Positions 35,308 through 49,150 of a stretch of DNA of 64,000 nt are shown here, piece by piece. Within the stretch, counting starts at the first letter, position 1, and each line of letters begins with the position of its first letter. The DNA is from Ulva prolifera. Taxonomy: Eukaryota; Chlorophyta; Ulvophyceae; Ulvales; Ulvaceae. The DNA lies in contig CM041196.1 in NCBI GenBank assembly GCA_023078555.1, positions 3,720,001 through 3,784,000 on the forward strand. The letters run 5' to 3'. The position numbers and the translations under genes are program-made. The notes beneath the pieces are model-generated. The model was not told the origin of the DNA and searched no databases. It saw only the letters and a program-made list of their open reading frames with translations.

Positions 35308-36274
35308 TGAAGAGGGGGGAGATGATGGCCATCGCGGAGGAGGCCGCGTCCGGCGCGACGACGCCGCTGTACGGCCGAGTGGCGGCCTTCCTGCGCAACC
35401 TCAGCGGCGTGCGGAACCCGTCCGTCACGGCGTGGCAGTGGCGACATGTGACGTTCGTTGTCGTCATCGTCGCGCGTGAATGCGCTGACGGGGGTCTGGT
35501 GGAGGAGGTGTGTTTTGTCGCTCTCCTGCTCTCCAGTCGCTGGTGTAGGGCCGATCTGATCGGGCGGCTGTCGTAGGTGGGGTTCGGTATCGTGGTGCAT
35601 TTGATTCATGACAAGGCGCCGAACAAGTTTGGGGCCAAGGTCATCGCAGTGAATCCGACGGGCAACCTGATGACGCACAGCAAAGACAGTGTCACCCTCG
35701 ATGACGACGACGCTGCTCACCGACAAGATGCCGACATAGCCAGCGTCGGGTGTCAGCTGCTCAGCATGGCGATGCACCAAGGCCTGCTGCGGCCAGAGGA
35801 CCTGCAGCACCTCCCCGTGGGCACCGCCTTCACCGTGCCAGCGCTGATCGCGCGGCGCCAAGGTGCTGCAGCTGCCGATCTCGCCGAGCGCGCGCGTGAC
35901 ATGTGTGCTTCTTCCCGTGCGCTACGCGGCGGATTCGCTACATTCAGGGGGTGCATGACCGGAAGGAGGGGGGTTGCATGTGCAGGTTTGTGTTCTGTCG
36001 CTGGCACGGGATGCTCCCCCTCCGGCACGTGCCGTCATCCAACTGGGCCATCAGCGTGCTGATCGCGAGGTACTGCGCGGGGACGGGTGGGAAGGTCAAT
36101 GCGCGTGACCTGCGGGCTGGATTTGCCTTCACCTTCATCCTTGAGAGCAACCTCGCGGGGCGGACGCACAACCAGATCGAGCTTGCGCTGAGGGGGCAGT
36201 GGAGCCCGGCTGCCAAGACCGCTGAGACGGTGTATCTGCACCAAGGCCACTACAACGCGGCGATGGCTCACAGG
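34519..36274 (+). CDS. Copy B exons 2-5: tyrosine-recombinase-like core
   Basis: Exon 2 is 529 nt and exon 5 is 289 nt, as in copy A. Exon 3 contains the C57 run after VNVK; copy A has a Pro-Thr-Pro codon stretch there. Downstream the box-I motif is intact (LSGVRNPSVTAWQWRHVTF). Exon 4 has IVVHLIHDKAPNKFGAKV. Exon 5 has NARDLRAGFAF, RGQWSPAAKTAETVYLHQGHY. As in copy A, Arg replaces the His of the HxxR box. Confidence 0.6.
35251..35307. repeat. 57-base poly-C run inside exon 3 of copy B
   Basis: Uninterrupted C run. In copy E the same place reads AAGCCCCCACCTTTGAAG and in copy A AAGCCGACCCCGCTGAAG. At 57 bases the frame meets TGA; one base fewer would keep it open as poly-Pro. Confidence 0.9.
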
Positions 36275-36423
36275 GTGCGTGGGGGGCCACCCCTGCCGTT
36301 GCAGGCGTCGTGTCGAATGTGGCTGTGTAACGTTGCACTCGTGGCGTCCCCGGTCGACGCTGTCGGTGCCTTTGTGCCGCCTTAGCTGTGGGTGTGTGAG
36401 AAGTGGTGTGGGTTGGTGTGCAG

Positions 36424-38513
36424 CAAGTGCAGAGTGAAGGCGGAGCCTTCGTCGACATGAACGGCCTCAAGGAGGTGTCCGCACAGGCGAGTCAGCTGAA
36501 GCGCTCTGAGAGTCGCTACGCTGGCAGCCTGTACCTCTGCGCTGCTGTCGGCAAGGCCTACCTCGATTCTGCGGACGGGCGTGCAGCTCTGGCTGAAGCT
36601 GATGCTGCCTCACGTGTGCTGTGGGCGGCTGCGTGCGAGCGCCACCGCGAGTCAGACTACGGAGGCCTGAAGGAGTATGGGTGGGCTAAGATCCGTGCCA
36701 TGTTCCACAACAACCGCCCGGGCCCGCTGCACCTGTGGGGACGCCCCGAGAACGTCCCGGAGGAAGATGGTGCGCTGTCCGGGGCTGCTGAATTACAATT
36801 AAACACTGATTAAAGCACAAATTACAGGGAATCATGCAGTTACAATTACATGTAATTTGTTTTTACATGTTATTTTGAAAATATGTGATTAACTGAAGAC
36901 CCGTCATTGTTAACTTTGTCTTGCGATTACAGTGTACATCATAATTAAGTTAAGCAATGAATGCGCTAATTTAAATGGTCCACCGGCATACCAAGGACTA
37001 TGCTTGACAGAACTTGTAATTTCTGGGGATAGTATCCCCATGGAGAGGACAATGTTTATTTACGACACTGGATGCAAGCTTCCACGTGGACTATTCAAAT
37101 TCCACACCAAGCAGGACACATGATTGCGTTGTGAGGCAGCCCCCGTTTTTGGTGCAGCCCAGTGATATGATCGTTGTACCACTGGACTGCCACATCGTGC
37201 CTGTCATGCTGTTCTACGAAGCCCAGCATCTGCGTCATTGCCGAGAACATTGCCCGGCGGCAAAGAAGTCTGCACTAGAGCTTACACTAGACTGCTGGTA
37301 CTGTCCACCTATCTAGGCCATTGGCACACAGCCTAATCCACGCCTGGCGAGCACAACTACAACACTCGGCTTGCTGCACAGCACCCCCCGCTGGCACGTT
37401 GACAGAGGCGGTATAATATCATATTGTATACTATACCACATACGTAGTATGTAGCAATGGCCTGTGTCAGTGTCGATTAAATTCGCGAATGTTGAGTAGC
37501 TGACAGGCCGACAAGGCAATTATAGGAAATCATTAATTGCTTAGTTAAGTGTTATTTTGACACCGGGAAAGCTGATTTAATTCAATGTAAACGATGTCAA
37601 TTCCGGTACTTTTGCTTACAGATGATTGACAGTGTAATTATACGTTGTAACTAAGTGTGAATCTGAGACGTGGAGAATGTAATCAGCAGCCCCAGCGCCG
37701 TCGTTCGTGCGCTCTGGCGTGCCCAATGATTGGCATGGATGTGGGAGGGCCAGCTTCGCCCTTTTCGGGAGGCCCACAGGGACCTGACGCAGCGTGGCGG
37801 TGTGTGCAGGCGCTCTGAGAGCATTTTGCTTGATGCTCGGGGCCACCGGTGGCAGGCAGGCCGTGTGGCTGAGGTCCCTAGACCTCGGGGAGGACGTCGA
37901 TCTCCTGTCGCTGCTACACACGGTCGACGATCGCACACCCGCAGCCGTCGCGCTGCACACAGAAGTGCAGGCTTCCCTCGTGACGGCCATGATCCGGGTC
38001 GAGGAGGCCCAGCAGCTGGGCGATGTCGTCGTGGCCGGGGACGGCACGATCCTCCGTGACTCGCCGTCGCGGGAGCTCGAGGCGGCGCAGGCCGTGCTGG
38101 TCGTCGCACAGGGCAGGCTCCTCAGCATTCCGGACGTGGAGCGGCAGCAAGTGGTGACGCAGGCGAAACGCGCGATCCAGGACCGGTGGGCTGCGCAACA
38201 GCGTTGCGTGACACTGATCTCAAATGGCTGCGAGTTCAAGGTGCGCGTGTGGGAGCTGGCATGAGGCCGGGGCGTGGCCGTGTGTGCGTTTGTGGGACCG
38301 GCCACCTGTGCATGTGCGGGGGCGGCCACAGGGGCTGTGCGGGGTACATCGTGCTCATACATGCAGGCCACGCGCACTGGCATCAACGCGCTGCACACCT
38401 ACCGCAAGGCACTGCTCCAACGGCAGGCGGAGGGAACCGGCCTGATGCCAGAGGGCCTGGTCGCGCTGGATATGCGTGATTATGCTCGGTGTGCCGGCGG
38501 ACCTGTGTTTGAC
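36424..38513 (+). CDS. Copy B exons 6, 7 and first part of 8
   Basis: Exon 6 is 346 nt and exon 7 is 431 nt, identical in length to copy A. Exon 8 starts ATRTGINALHTYRKALLQRQ and is cut after GTG TTT GAC by the CACTA element. All three pieces are open. Confidence 0.65.
36781..37693. mobile_element. AT-rich TIR element in intron 6 of copy B
   Basis: 913 bp with inverted ends GGGGCTGCTGAATTACAATT and GGGGCTGCTGATTACATTC (right end inverted). The right end and part of the interior match the 342 bp element at 4476-4817 in opposite orientation. No clear target duplication remains. Short frames inside have no recognisable motif. Confidence 0.6.
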
Positions 38514-38884
38514 CACTACAAGAAACCTGACCGGCCCAAGGAAGGACAAGGTGCCCCTTATGACTTGGGGGCTCGTTGGCAGAGGGCTGTAGTGCCCCAT
38601 GCTAGTTCAGGGGCGGTTTCAGGATTCGGCAGCTGGGGGGGGTTCCGGCTCCAGGGTCACTTTGAAAGTCAGGTGCACATATGGGCCCCACGATGAGGGG
38701 GTGTTTGCTTGGGCATCCACCAAGCTGCTCCATAAGGGGCCGTATTTGTGCCACCATGCCATGGCACATTGGTACCACGTGAAACGGTGCGATGCCCTGC
38801 TATGGACAATCGGGTCGCATTGAATATTACTATCTTGACAGATAAGGCACGTAATCGATTGAATGCGCGAACTGTGCACCGTGG

Positions 38885-39451
38885 GTGCTGATGACTGTTT
38901 CTGGCGGTTTGGTACATCGACGCACGGACATTGAGCAGGTGTCCCGTGGGTGGTGTGATGGGTCGGCTGTACAGATTCATGAATGCGTAAATCCTGGTCA
39001 TGCTTCGCTTGATGTCGGCTTTCGTGGCGATCCTTGCGGCCGCCCGGAGGGAGCCAGCAGCGTTTGTAGCCGATGCATGCAGCTAACGCGGATGCGGCTT
39101 TGGGCTCGACATGATTATCGACTCGCGCAGGCCTGCACTGTGATCACGTTCCCACCGGTGCGTGTGCTCAGTCAGGTGATCCAACGGATGGCTTATGCGC
39201 CCCTAGTCTTCTTCATGCGCGGAGAACGGACTTCATTAGTCGGCGTGGATTTCGCGTTGCTGCGAGTGAATCAATTAGTGACCAGCGTGCTTCCCCAGTG
39301 GCCGCCAGACGCCAATATCCGAAGCAATGTAGTACGTTCCGGTAGGCTACATGCTCATGCTTCATCTGCCTTGGCTTGTGTGTTGCGCCACAGTTGCTCG
39401 TGGCTGGTGTTCCATGATGACGCCTGCAGCAAAACGCCATTTGAGGTGTAA
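38885..39451 (+). CDS. Hypothetical frame inside the CACTA element
   Basis: 189 codons starting MLMTVSGGLVHRRTD. It has several Cys (CVNPGH, VCSRCMQL) but no convincing zinc spacing and no hit that I recognise. It could be an exon of element-encoded protein or chance; splice sites are not evident. The flanking 39452-40002 and 40446-41140 hold nothing I can support. Confidence 0.2.
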   Translation: MLMTVSGGLVHRRTDIEQVSRGWCDGSAVQIHECVNPGHASLDVGFRGDPCGRPEGASSVCSRCMQLTRMRLWARHDYRLAQACTVITFPPVRVLSQVIQRMAYAPLVFFMRGERTSLVGVDFALLRVNQLVTSVLPQWPPDANIRSNVVRSGRLHAHASSALACVLRHSCSWLVFHDDACSKTPFEV

Positions 39452-40002
39452 ACAATGAAAACGATTGTTACACTGACATGCAGGTGATGATGCTCCACTG
39501 ACGTATTCCTTCGGTGTATCGTGATCAGTGTTGCAGCGGCAGTTTGCTGCTACACTCCACCTAGCCCAAGGCATCATGATTATGGCAGCAGTAGAAGCTA
39601 CTTGATCACAAGCTACGGAAGGTGTAGTTTACGGTGCAGTGGATAGCCCATTAACGATGAGGTAGGCTGCTGGCAAGTATTATTTGTGAGTATCCACGCT
39701 GAATTCTTGATGTGTGGAGATGCTATGTCTAGCTAGGGCATGGAACTCGTGTCGTGTCCAAGTGATACAGCAAAATGCTTTGAACACCATTTGCTGGCTG
39801 CTCATGTAGGTCCTGCGTTCCTGTTGGTTGTAGGTGCTCTGTGCGATAGGCATGGACCTCTATAGAAATCACGTGTTGATGTCTCTACTCATAAACTTCG
39901 TCCAGCTCGGGTAAGCCACATTATCAGCACAAGTACCTATATATGGTGTTACATGGTCGTAACTTTTCAACCGAAGGTTGACAGCTTCAAAGTGGGAATG
40001 AA

Positions 40003-40445
40003 AAACTGCACAGTTCACTGCACATGTGAGTTGCCGAATGGATTTGCAGCTCAGGTGCGCCAGTGGCAGCCTCAGCTCCTTCACAAAAAATTCAGCATGC
40101 TCACAGAAGCGGGAAACCAGCATGCACGTGCGACGTATGCAGCTAGCACCTGACCCAGCCTTGGGCTGCTGGAGCTCAAACTGCACAGTTCACTGAACAT
40201 GTGAGTTGCCGAATGGATTTGCAGCTCAGGTGTGCCAGTGGCAGCCTCAGCTCCTTCACAAAAAATTCAGCATGCTCACAGAAGCGGGAAACCAGCATGC
40301 ACGTGCGACGTATGCAGCCAGCACCAAACCCAGCCTTGGGCTGCTGGAGCTCAAACTGCACAGTTCACTGCACATGTGAGTTGCCGAATGGATTGGCAAC
40401 TCAGGTGTGCCAGTGGCAGCCTCAGCTCTGTCACAAAAAAATCAG
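40003..40445. repeat. 175-bp tandem repeat, about 2.5 units, in the CACTA element
   Basis: Units start at ACTGCACAGTTCACTG near 40005, 40180 and 40355, spacing 175 bp, with few differences. Reverse-strand frames in it merely repeat the same peptide. Confidence 0.9.
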
Positions 40446-41140
40446 CATGCTTGTAACAGCTGCCATGCGTAACATGTACATTTGCACCCAGGGAATGGTG
40501 GGACGTGTGTTTTGTGGACATGAAAGTGAACTCTGCGTATGGCAGGTGGACAGTGGAGAGGAGTCCATGCCGGTAGAAAAGGCAAATCTGTACAGATCAG
40601 TGTCACGAGTCGCGACACGTTTGGATTTGATGCAGTTTACATCCACGATTCTTTATTCTTCCCTAGAAAACTTTATCGAAGTATGATTTGGTGTGAAACA
40701 CCGCGTCAAGCTGATTTAATTCCCACACACATTTCTGACTTGCCAGCTTTCGAGGTAAGCATCAGCAAGGCTGATGTCCCCAATGCTTGAAAAACTAATA
40801 TTCGTAGAGGCAACCTTACTCCCCGCTTCCCTCTTAATTTGAGACCTGAAGAATGGGAAATGGCATCGATTTTGCCCCTCGGCAAATGTACAGAGAGTTG
40901 GGTTTCCACCATTTCAGATTTATATCATGCTCGGATGCACCTGGCGCCTGCAAACACAGCCACAATATATTATAATTACAGCCTCTTGACTTTTTCAGGT
41001 TAGCTGTGGCGAGACACAGGTGGTGTCATTGACGTGTGCTAAAGGGCAGCAATCACAGACACATAAAAGGAGCAGCCACCATACCGCTCGTGCCATTTTT
41101 TGATGGCGTCGACGTTGCCCTTTGACTTCAGCACGATGAT

Positions 41141-42722
41141 GTGACGGCAGACATGGACCGTCGCGACTGGATGGCGGAGCTGGGGTCTGGTGCTGCCTAC
41201 GCCATCGCTGTGGGGTATCCTCCCCCTACGCCACACGCACGCGGTGGCAACGCGCCTGGAGAACTTTGTCACGCCCAGCGAACGTCACTGAATCTGGCGA
41301 CGGAATCCGGTCACAAGCGAGCGCATCTCCGCAGCATTGTGGTATGACCGTCTACTCGTCGAGTGTGAGTTACTCCCAGATTTGCCACCATGCAAGCCGG
41401 CGAAGACGCTCCCGGGCTCCGGCCGTATACACTGTTTATTAAGGTGATTGACATTTTCTCAGATGGCAAACTCCTCGTGACAGCCGATACGTATACGAGC
41501 AAGCCACTAGGGGTGCCAGCAGATTGCCGCAGCCACGCTGAGGAAGTAATCTTGACTATATTGAGCGATGTCGGCAGGGCAGGGTCGAAGGAGTTCAGCG
41601 TGGAAGGCAGCTTGGTGAAGAAACAATTTAGTCTTCGGGAGATCATGGAACGAATCTACGCCATGAGACTCGAGGCAGCCGAGCCGGTGCACGAGGTGCT
41701 CACGCGACTGCAGAACACTACCCAGATTTAGGGCCACTACGAATCACGTCTGACGACGAAGAAGAAAGGTCGCGGTCTGGAAAAGCAGACCAAAGGTCGA
41801 TGCGCAGCAGGCCAAGTACGAGGTAAGCAGCCACTTTAAAGCTGGCATTTGCACCAAGCGCGTTTCACGTTCAATATTGGGCGAGCACTCGCGAGTGGTC
41901 GACAGTCGCATTCCGCGCCGTCTAACCGTTGGGTCTCTCGTAATGAATGGTTAACAGTGCCCCATATTCAACGTGCAGAATCCAGCAAGGAGGGAAGCTG
42001 GGCTGGCAACTATAGCGTACATGCCATCAAGCCTGTCCAAGGTAGCTCTCAATGCAGCATTGCAGGCCGATCCCGAATATCGCGTCAAGGTCAAGTTTCT
42101 GCCAAAGGCAGTAACATTCTGGGGACCAGAAGACCGATGGTGGCTACCGGGAATGCCTATTGCCAAGCTTGGGCTGCGGGCCAAGCTGAGCTCTGACCTG
42201 TTTATCGAGGTCCTCACCCTAGTCTGCCTTCGCTGTTTTCCACAGAATTTACATGAGCAGTACTCAGGTGATCTCTGAACAATCAACTTTAGGATGCAAT
42301 GGATTGCAAATGTCAGGTGCCACTCCTTGCAGAACATTGAAGACGCCATCGTTGGCTTCCAGAAGTTGCTGGCGCTCGCCTCATATGGCGAGGCAATGCG
42401 GCGCGATTTGGCGACGAAGCATCTTGATTATCAGACGAAAAAGCTGCATTTGAAAGTGCTGTCCAAGTATGACATCTTTGCCCTTTCCGTGTCGGTATCC
42501 TTCGCCAATGTCACGATTCTGTCCTCTGATTACGAATATGCCTGTGTAGGGCCACAGATCTCTAGAGAACATGCGCTCGAGATCCAGAGCAGCTTGTCTG
42601 ATGGACTTTTTACTGTCTATTGGAGAGAAAGAAGCACTCGGTACACACCCAAGTGCATCCAAGTTGACAGGAGGGGGCCCCCTCCCGGGCACCTTCAGAG
42701 TGCAGTTCAAGGCTTTATTTGA
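41141..42722 (+). CDS. Hypothetical, possibly spliced, gene inside the CACTA element
   Basis: Four consecutive plus-strand frames look more protein-like than their surroundings: 41155-41347 (MDRRDWMAELGSG), 41390-41731 (MQAGEDAPGLRPYTLFIKVI), about 41970-42208 (ALNAALQADPEYRVKVKFLP) and 42294-42722 (MQWIANVRCHSL). GTGCAG just before 41977 and gt at about 42209 could be splice sites. I recognise no transposase motif. If real, this is the best candidate for an element-encoded protein. Confidence 0.25.
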
Positions 42723-44344
42723 CAGCAGCTGTATCAACAGCATACAGTCTAGCTGCCATGGGTACGGCCACTGCGACGTGTGTGCTGTTCTTGCCCTAGC
42801 AGCAGCCTAGTGCACGTGGCGCCATGTTTGTACCCAAGATGACATGTTTCGATGTGCAGGTGCACACATAGAATCCAACACAGAACAGTGCAACACAGAC
42901 CCACAGCTAAGCTTGCCATGTGCCAAGGTGTGTCACCAAATGTTGCATGTCCCCACTCCCTGCCTTGCAGCATAAGCGCATTGAGCATTCTTGCTCGCAT
43001 TGAATTCGCAGTTTTAACCATGTCCAGGTTTGCTCACTGTCAATAGATGCTGTACATAGTCGTGAGGCACTCTCTATGTCGCATTTCTGGTTTCCATTGC
43101 AATTATGGCATTTGTTGGTGTATCCTTCCCTGGCCACATCTTTCTGCTACGGCGGTCCAGCTCTGTTGCACACAACTATATGCCAGCAGCAATGAGTTCT
43201 GATTTGGCATTTCATGCAGAGGAAGAGGACGTCAGGGCGGCAGAGGTCGAAGAAGTATTGAGGCTAGATGCAGAGGTGCAGAACAAGACCACAGAGAGAG
43301 GCTGAGGCACATTTGAAGATTTTGTTTTGGACCGTTTTGTGTTGCTTGCTGATTCATGTGTTGTTGTGATAGTGCAGCCCCCTCTCACCCTGCAGTGGCT
43401 TGTGCGACCAGGTGTCATAGGAATGAGGGACGGGTATTAGCTGCCTCCAGCCTACAGATTGTAACCTTCACAAGCCATATGAGAACAGTAGGTCGCTTAT
43501 CAGTACTGTACGGCTGCATGCTACATGTTTTCGAGCTCTGGAAGCACCACCATGATCTCCTCCTAGCAGTGCAGAGGAATGTGACCCTAATTGCATCAGT
43601 GGCAGATTCTGCCACCAGCTCATAATAATTGGCCCTGATACCCGTGAAACTGCCATTGGGCCAAGGGCACTTCCAGCCCCTTGGTAGTAAGGGTCACTTC
43701 TGTGCTCACATAGGAGCAGAATCATGGTGATGTGCCACAGCCTCCTTCTGCCTACTTCTATGCCCTGAAGCACCATCTTATAGTCACAAGGAACTCAAAT
43801 TACACCAATGTTTGGTTGACACGTTTGCCACGATCTATTGCATAGGTGGAAGACTTCCAGCTCGATCCCGCCACGACGAACACCACCCACCTCGGCGACT
43901 TCCAAGCATGCATCCAGCCGTCCAGTGCCGAAATCCCGTACACCACACAACGCTGCATATACTTACGCAGCTACCTACATCGCCCACTGCTTTCGCATCG
44001 TTTATGCGTTATGAGCATTGCGCGTAGACCGGCTAACCATATAGTTATTGCCCCACGGAGCTAAGCTCTGTATGATCCGAAGCGATCGCTGCACGCCAGA
44101 GTCGCCGCTTGCCACCACTAACGGACCTGTTACGTTTCATGTACTTGATGTATTGAATGGATCTTGTTTCTGTACAGAATAACGCCACTCACGACCGCAG
44201 CCGGCTTCAGCCCCTTGCCAGTGTCAGCCCCAAAGTTCAGGCAAATGTGCCCCCAGAGCTACACTCGGACTCATCCAACTGCACCAAGTGCGCCTCACAA
44301 TGTGCCCCTTCTGTGCGTCTGGGCCAGTCAGGTTTCTTGTAGTG
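42723..44344. other. Right part of the CACTA element, no supported gene
   Basis: A short acidic frame at 43105-43305 (ends EEDVRAAEVEEVLRLDAEVQ) is noted but unsupported. The rest is non-coding up to the terminal repeat. Confidence 0.35.
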
Positions 44345-44347
44345 GAC

Positions 44348-47080
44348 CGACTGATGGCAACACTCGTCGTGGACGACGGCCGCATGACGGCGATCCTGCG
44401 GGTCCTCACAGGCGGTGCGTATCCATGCAAGCTGCGCGGGTTGCTTCAAACGTTGCGATGCATGCATGCATGCACGGGGGGCTGCAACGGCAGATGCGTG
44501 CGCACGTGCATTACATCTAGTCGCCGTTGTGCAGATGCTGCGGCCCCGCCGGTGTTGCTGCCCGCATACAAGACGGTCCTCGCACGTGGGGAGGGTCACG
44601 TCGGGCGTGGCACGTGCGTCGCCCTCGCCAAGGTGGGCGGCGAGTTCAAGCAATGCGGGCTGCCGGTGGGGCAGCGTGGGCGTGGCGCACAGGCCTGCGA
44701 CGGACACTTGCGCGCCCCGACCATCATGCGGCCCGACCCGAAGCAGGGTGAGGACATCGTGTACTCCCGTTTCTGCGTCTCCTGCGATTCCCTGCAGCCG
44801 CTGGAGCATTTCGAGGGCTTCCTCGTCCATTGCAACAAACATGCGAAGGGGCGAAGCTCTCGGGGACGTGCTCCCAAGGTGCCTTCGGCGGTCGACGGGG
44901 AGGAGCGGCTGAGGCGCGCGCGGCCGGTGTGTGCGACGCTGGTGGCGCTGGAGACGCCAAGCTCTGTCCGCGCCGCACTGACGACGTGCGACGTGCGCAC
45001 GTGCGGTTTTAAAGCCGCCCGAGGGTCCGGGTTCTGTGAGGGCCACGTGCAGGTGTGGTCCCCCGCTTCCCTTCTTGTGGAGCGGCTTGTCTGCCTGTGC
45101 TGCGTGCGTGCGTGTGATCTCATGTGGCTACCGGGGCTGTGCTGCTGCCGGCAGCAGGTATGTATGCATGCATGTACATCGTATGAACCGCAGCCACCCG
45201 GACATCGGCGGCTCCCAGCTTCGGGATTGAGTCGGGTGTGTAGGGTACCTGTTCATCTGACGCTGGCATGGGCCAGGGAATGAATCGACACGCACTGCAC
45301 CGCCCTACAGCTTCGCATGACCACCGACAGGCACGGAATGCACGACTGCCACATCAGTGATGCGCTCCGTTGTGCAGGTGCTAGTGACGGACGCAGGCGG
45401 CAAGGTCAGCTGCATCTGCACGAACTGCCACGAGTTCGTGCCTGCGGAATACGTCAACGCGAACGCGCTGCAATGCTGCATGTGCCTGGAATCGCGGCGT
45501 GCACGTGACGAGCGCGCCTCGGACACCCTTGTGGACGCTGTGAGCAGGATCCCGATCCCCCCGGCGGGGGTGCTCGTGAAGGTGGGGAGGCGGCTGCCGC
45601 CCGGCTATCGCCTACCGTGGCTGCCCGACGTGCCTATGGGGGACGTGTGCGAAGCGAGTCGGTGCCGCATCGTAGGCTGCGGCGTGGAGCTGCTGTCGAA
45701 GGAGCTCAGCGCGGGCGTGTGCGGCAAGCACCGCCGACAGGTGGTTCGGGACCTCAGACCGACAGAGTGCAAGCCGGAATTCTACTGCGTCGACTGCCGT
45801 GGATGGAGGGCCGCTGATCCATGGCCCCTCGTCAGAGGCAGGGACGGCGAGATGAAGCGTGACTGTCGCTGCCCAAAGCATGCCGATCGGGAGGTTGCGA
45901 CGTGGGCGGTTGGTGCCGACGATGTGATCAAGCGTCAGTCGAAGACGCGTCTCCGACATGTCAGGAAGGCGCCAAACAAAGCGCACTTTGCGCCAGATGG
46001 CCTGGCGTGGATGACGTGTGCGACGTGGACGGCAGCGGCTGCCCGCGCGTCGCAAAGCACGGCTGCCGCCGGGAAGAAGGGGGCCGGCAAGCCGTAGGCG
46101 TGCGCTGACAAGGTGGCCATGTGCCGTGTGCTGGTGTGCGACCAGCCTGCACACGGGAAGTTCCTCTGTCCGGAACACAAGGAGCTCATCGTGCATGAGG
46201 AGGTGGTGCCCGACGAGTGTGCGCAGCAGCGGCTATGCTCGACGTGTAACAAGTTCGCCAACGCGTATGGCTTCAGGCCGGACGGCCGCTGTGGAGACGC
46301 CTGTACCGCCGTCGGCAATGCACGGCGAAGGGCGCGGGAGGACACCTCGAGGCCTGGGCAGCGGCCGGGGAACCGTGGCCGCGGACGGGGCGCCGGTGGG
46401 AGCAGCGGCACTGTGTATGGAAAGCTGCCAGGCGTTGACGGTGTCCCGCATTGCGACCGATTCATCGGCGGCGTGCTGGTGGGTGTGGCGTGGCCTGTCG
46501 ACGCGGGGAGGCCGAGTCGACAGGACTGCGAGCATGTTGCTGCATTCATGAGGGTTGGCCTCCTGCACATCGCCTCCGAGCGGCCTGGCGCCAGGTGCTG
46601 CTATGAGGGGAAGCAGCGGCGCTGCGAGCAGCCGTGTGTAGAGGGGGCGTGCGTATGTGAAGGCCACATCGGCGTCGTCGCGGTCTGCCTCGCAGACGCG
46701 GGCCTCAAATGGATCTGCCCGTCGTGCAAGCACACCAAGCTCCTGGAGGCCCGCGGCTCGGGCGTCTGCAGGGCATGTCACGCCCGTGCACAGGCTGGAG
46801 GTGACGCACACGCCGGGGTGGATGCGCAGGGCACGGCCGCAGCTCCCCGTCCGGGGGCACGGCTCGGACGCCCGTGTTGCAGCCACGCACCGCAATCGCG
46901 TGCAGTACCACCTCCTCGCGCCGGAGCTCCGGCAGGAGCGGCTGGACCGTGCACTGACGCGCCGACAGGACGTCGCGGCTGGACGCGTTGTGCCCAGGGC
47001 CCCGCTGGTGGGCGTGCCCGAGGGCCCCTTGGCGGACGCTATGCGGAGCAGAGTCCCTCGCTCGTGGCATTGCCCGCATG
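44348..47080 (+). CDS. Copy B rest of exon 8 and exons 9-11: zinc-module array, broken
   Basis: Exon 8 resumes at 44348. Exon 9 (44535-45052, 518 nt) has GTCVALAKVGGEFKQCGLP..ACDGH..FCVSC and the half-module TCDVRTC..GFCEGH. Exon 10 from 45378 continues CICTNC..CCMC; CRIVGC..GVCGKH..FYCVDC..CRCPKH. Then a TAG at 46095-46097, then CRVLVC..FLCPEH..RLCSTC..CGDAC and CCYEG..CVCEGH..WICPSC..CRACH in the same frame. Near 46850 exon 10 sequence joins exon 11 sequence directly (LPVRGHGSDARVAATHRNRV in another frame), so the distal part of exon 10, intron 10 and the start of exon 11 are deleted. Confidence 0.6.
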
Positions 47081-47193
47081 GTGCGATGTTGTCAGTGATT
47101 GCACGACCCAAGCTATTGGGTCGGTCGCATGGTTGCATGCGGTCCTTACCCTCACGATGTGACGCTGGGCTGTAACGCCTCGCACGTGTGCAG

Positions 47194-49124
<1,931 letters not shown>

Positions 49125-49150
<26 letters not shown>

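Larger units (their letters stand above)
38514..44344. mobile_element. CACTA (EnSpm-type) DNA transposon, 5831 bp
   Basis: Ends are perfect CACTA..TAGTG. The terminal inverted repeat is 25 bp (CACTACAAGAAACCTGAC, then C or T, then GGCCCA) with one mismatch. It is flanked by a 3-bp duplication GAC (38511-38513 and 44345-44347), as the CACTA superfamily makes. Subterminal GTGCCCCTTA/GAAGGGGCAC-like motifs occur inside both ends. It is AT-richer than its surroundings. I recognise no DDE transposase, so it is either non-autonomous or its coding part is too divergent or spliced to read by eye. It interrupts exon 8 of copy B. Confidence 0.92.
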
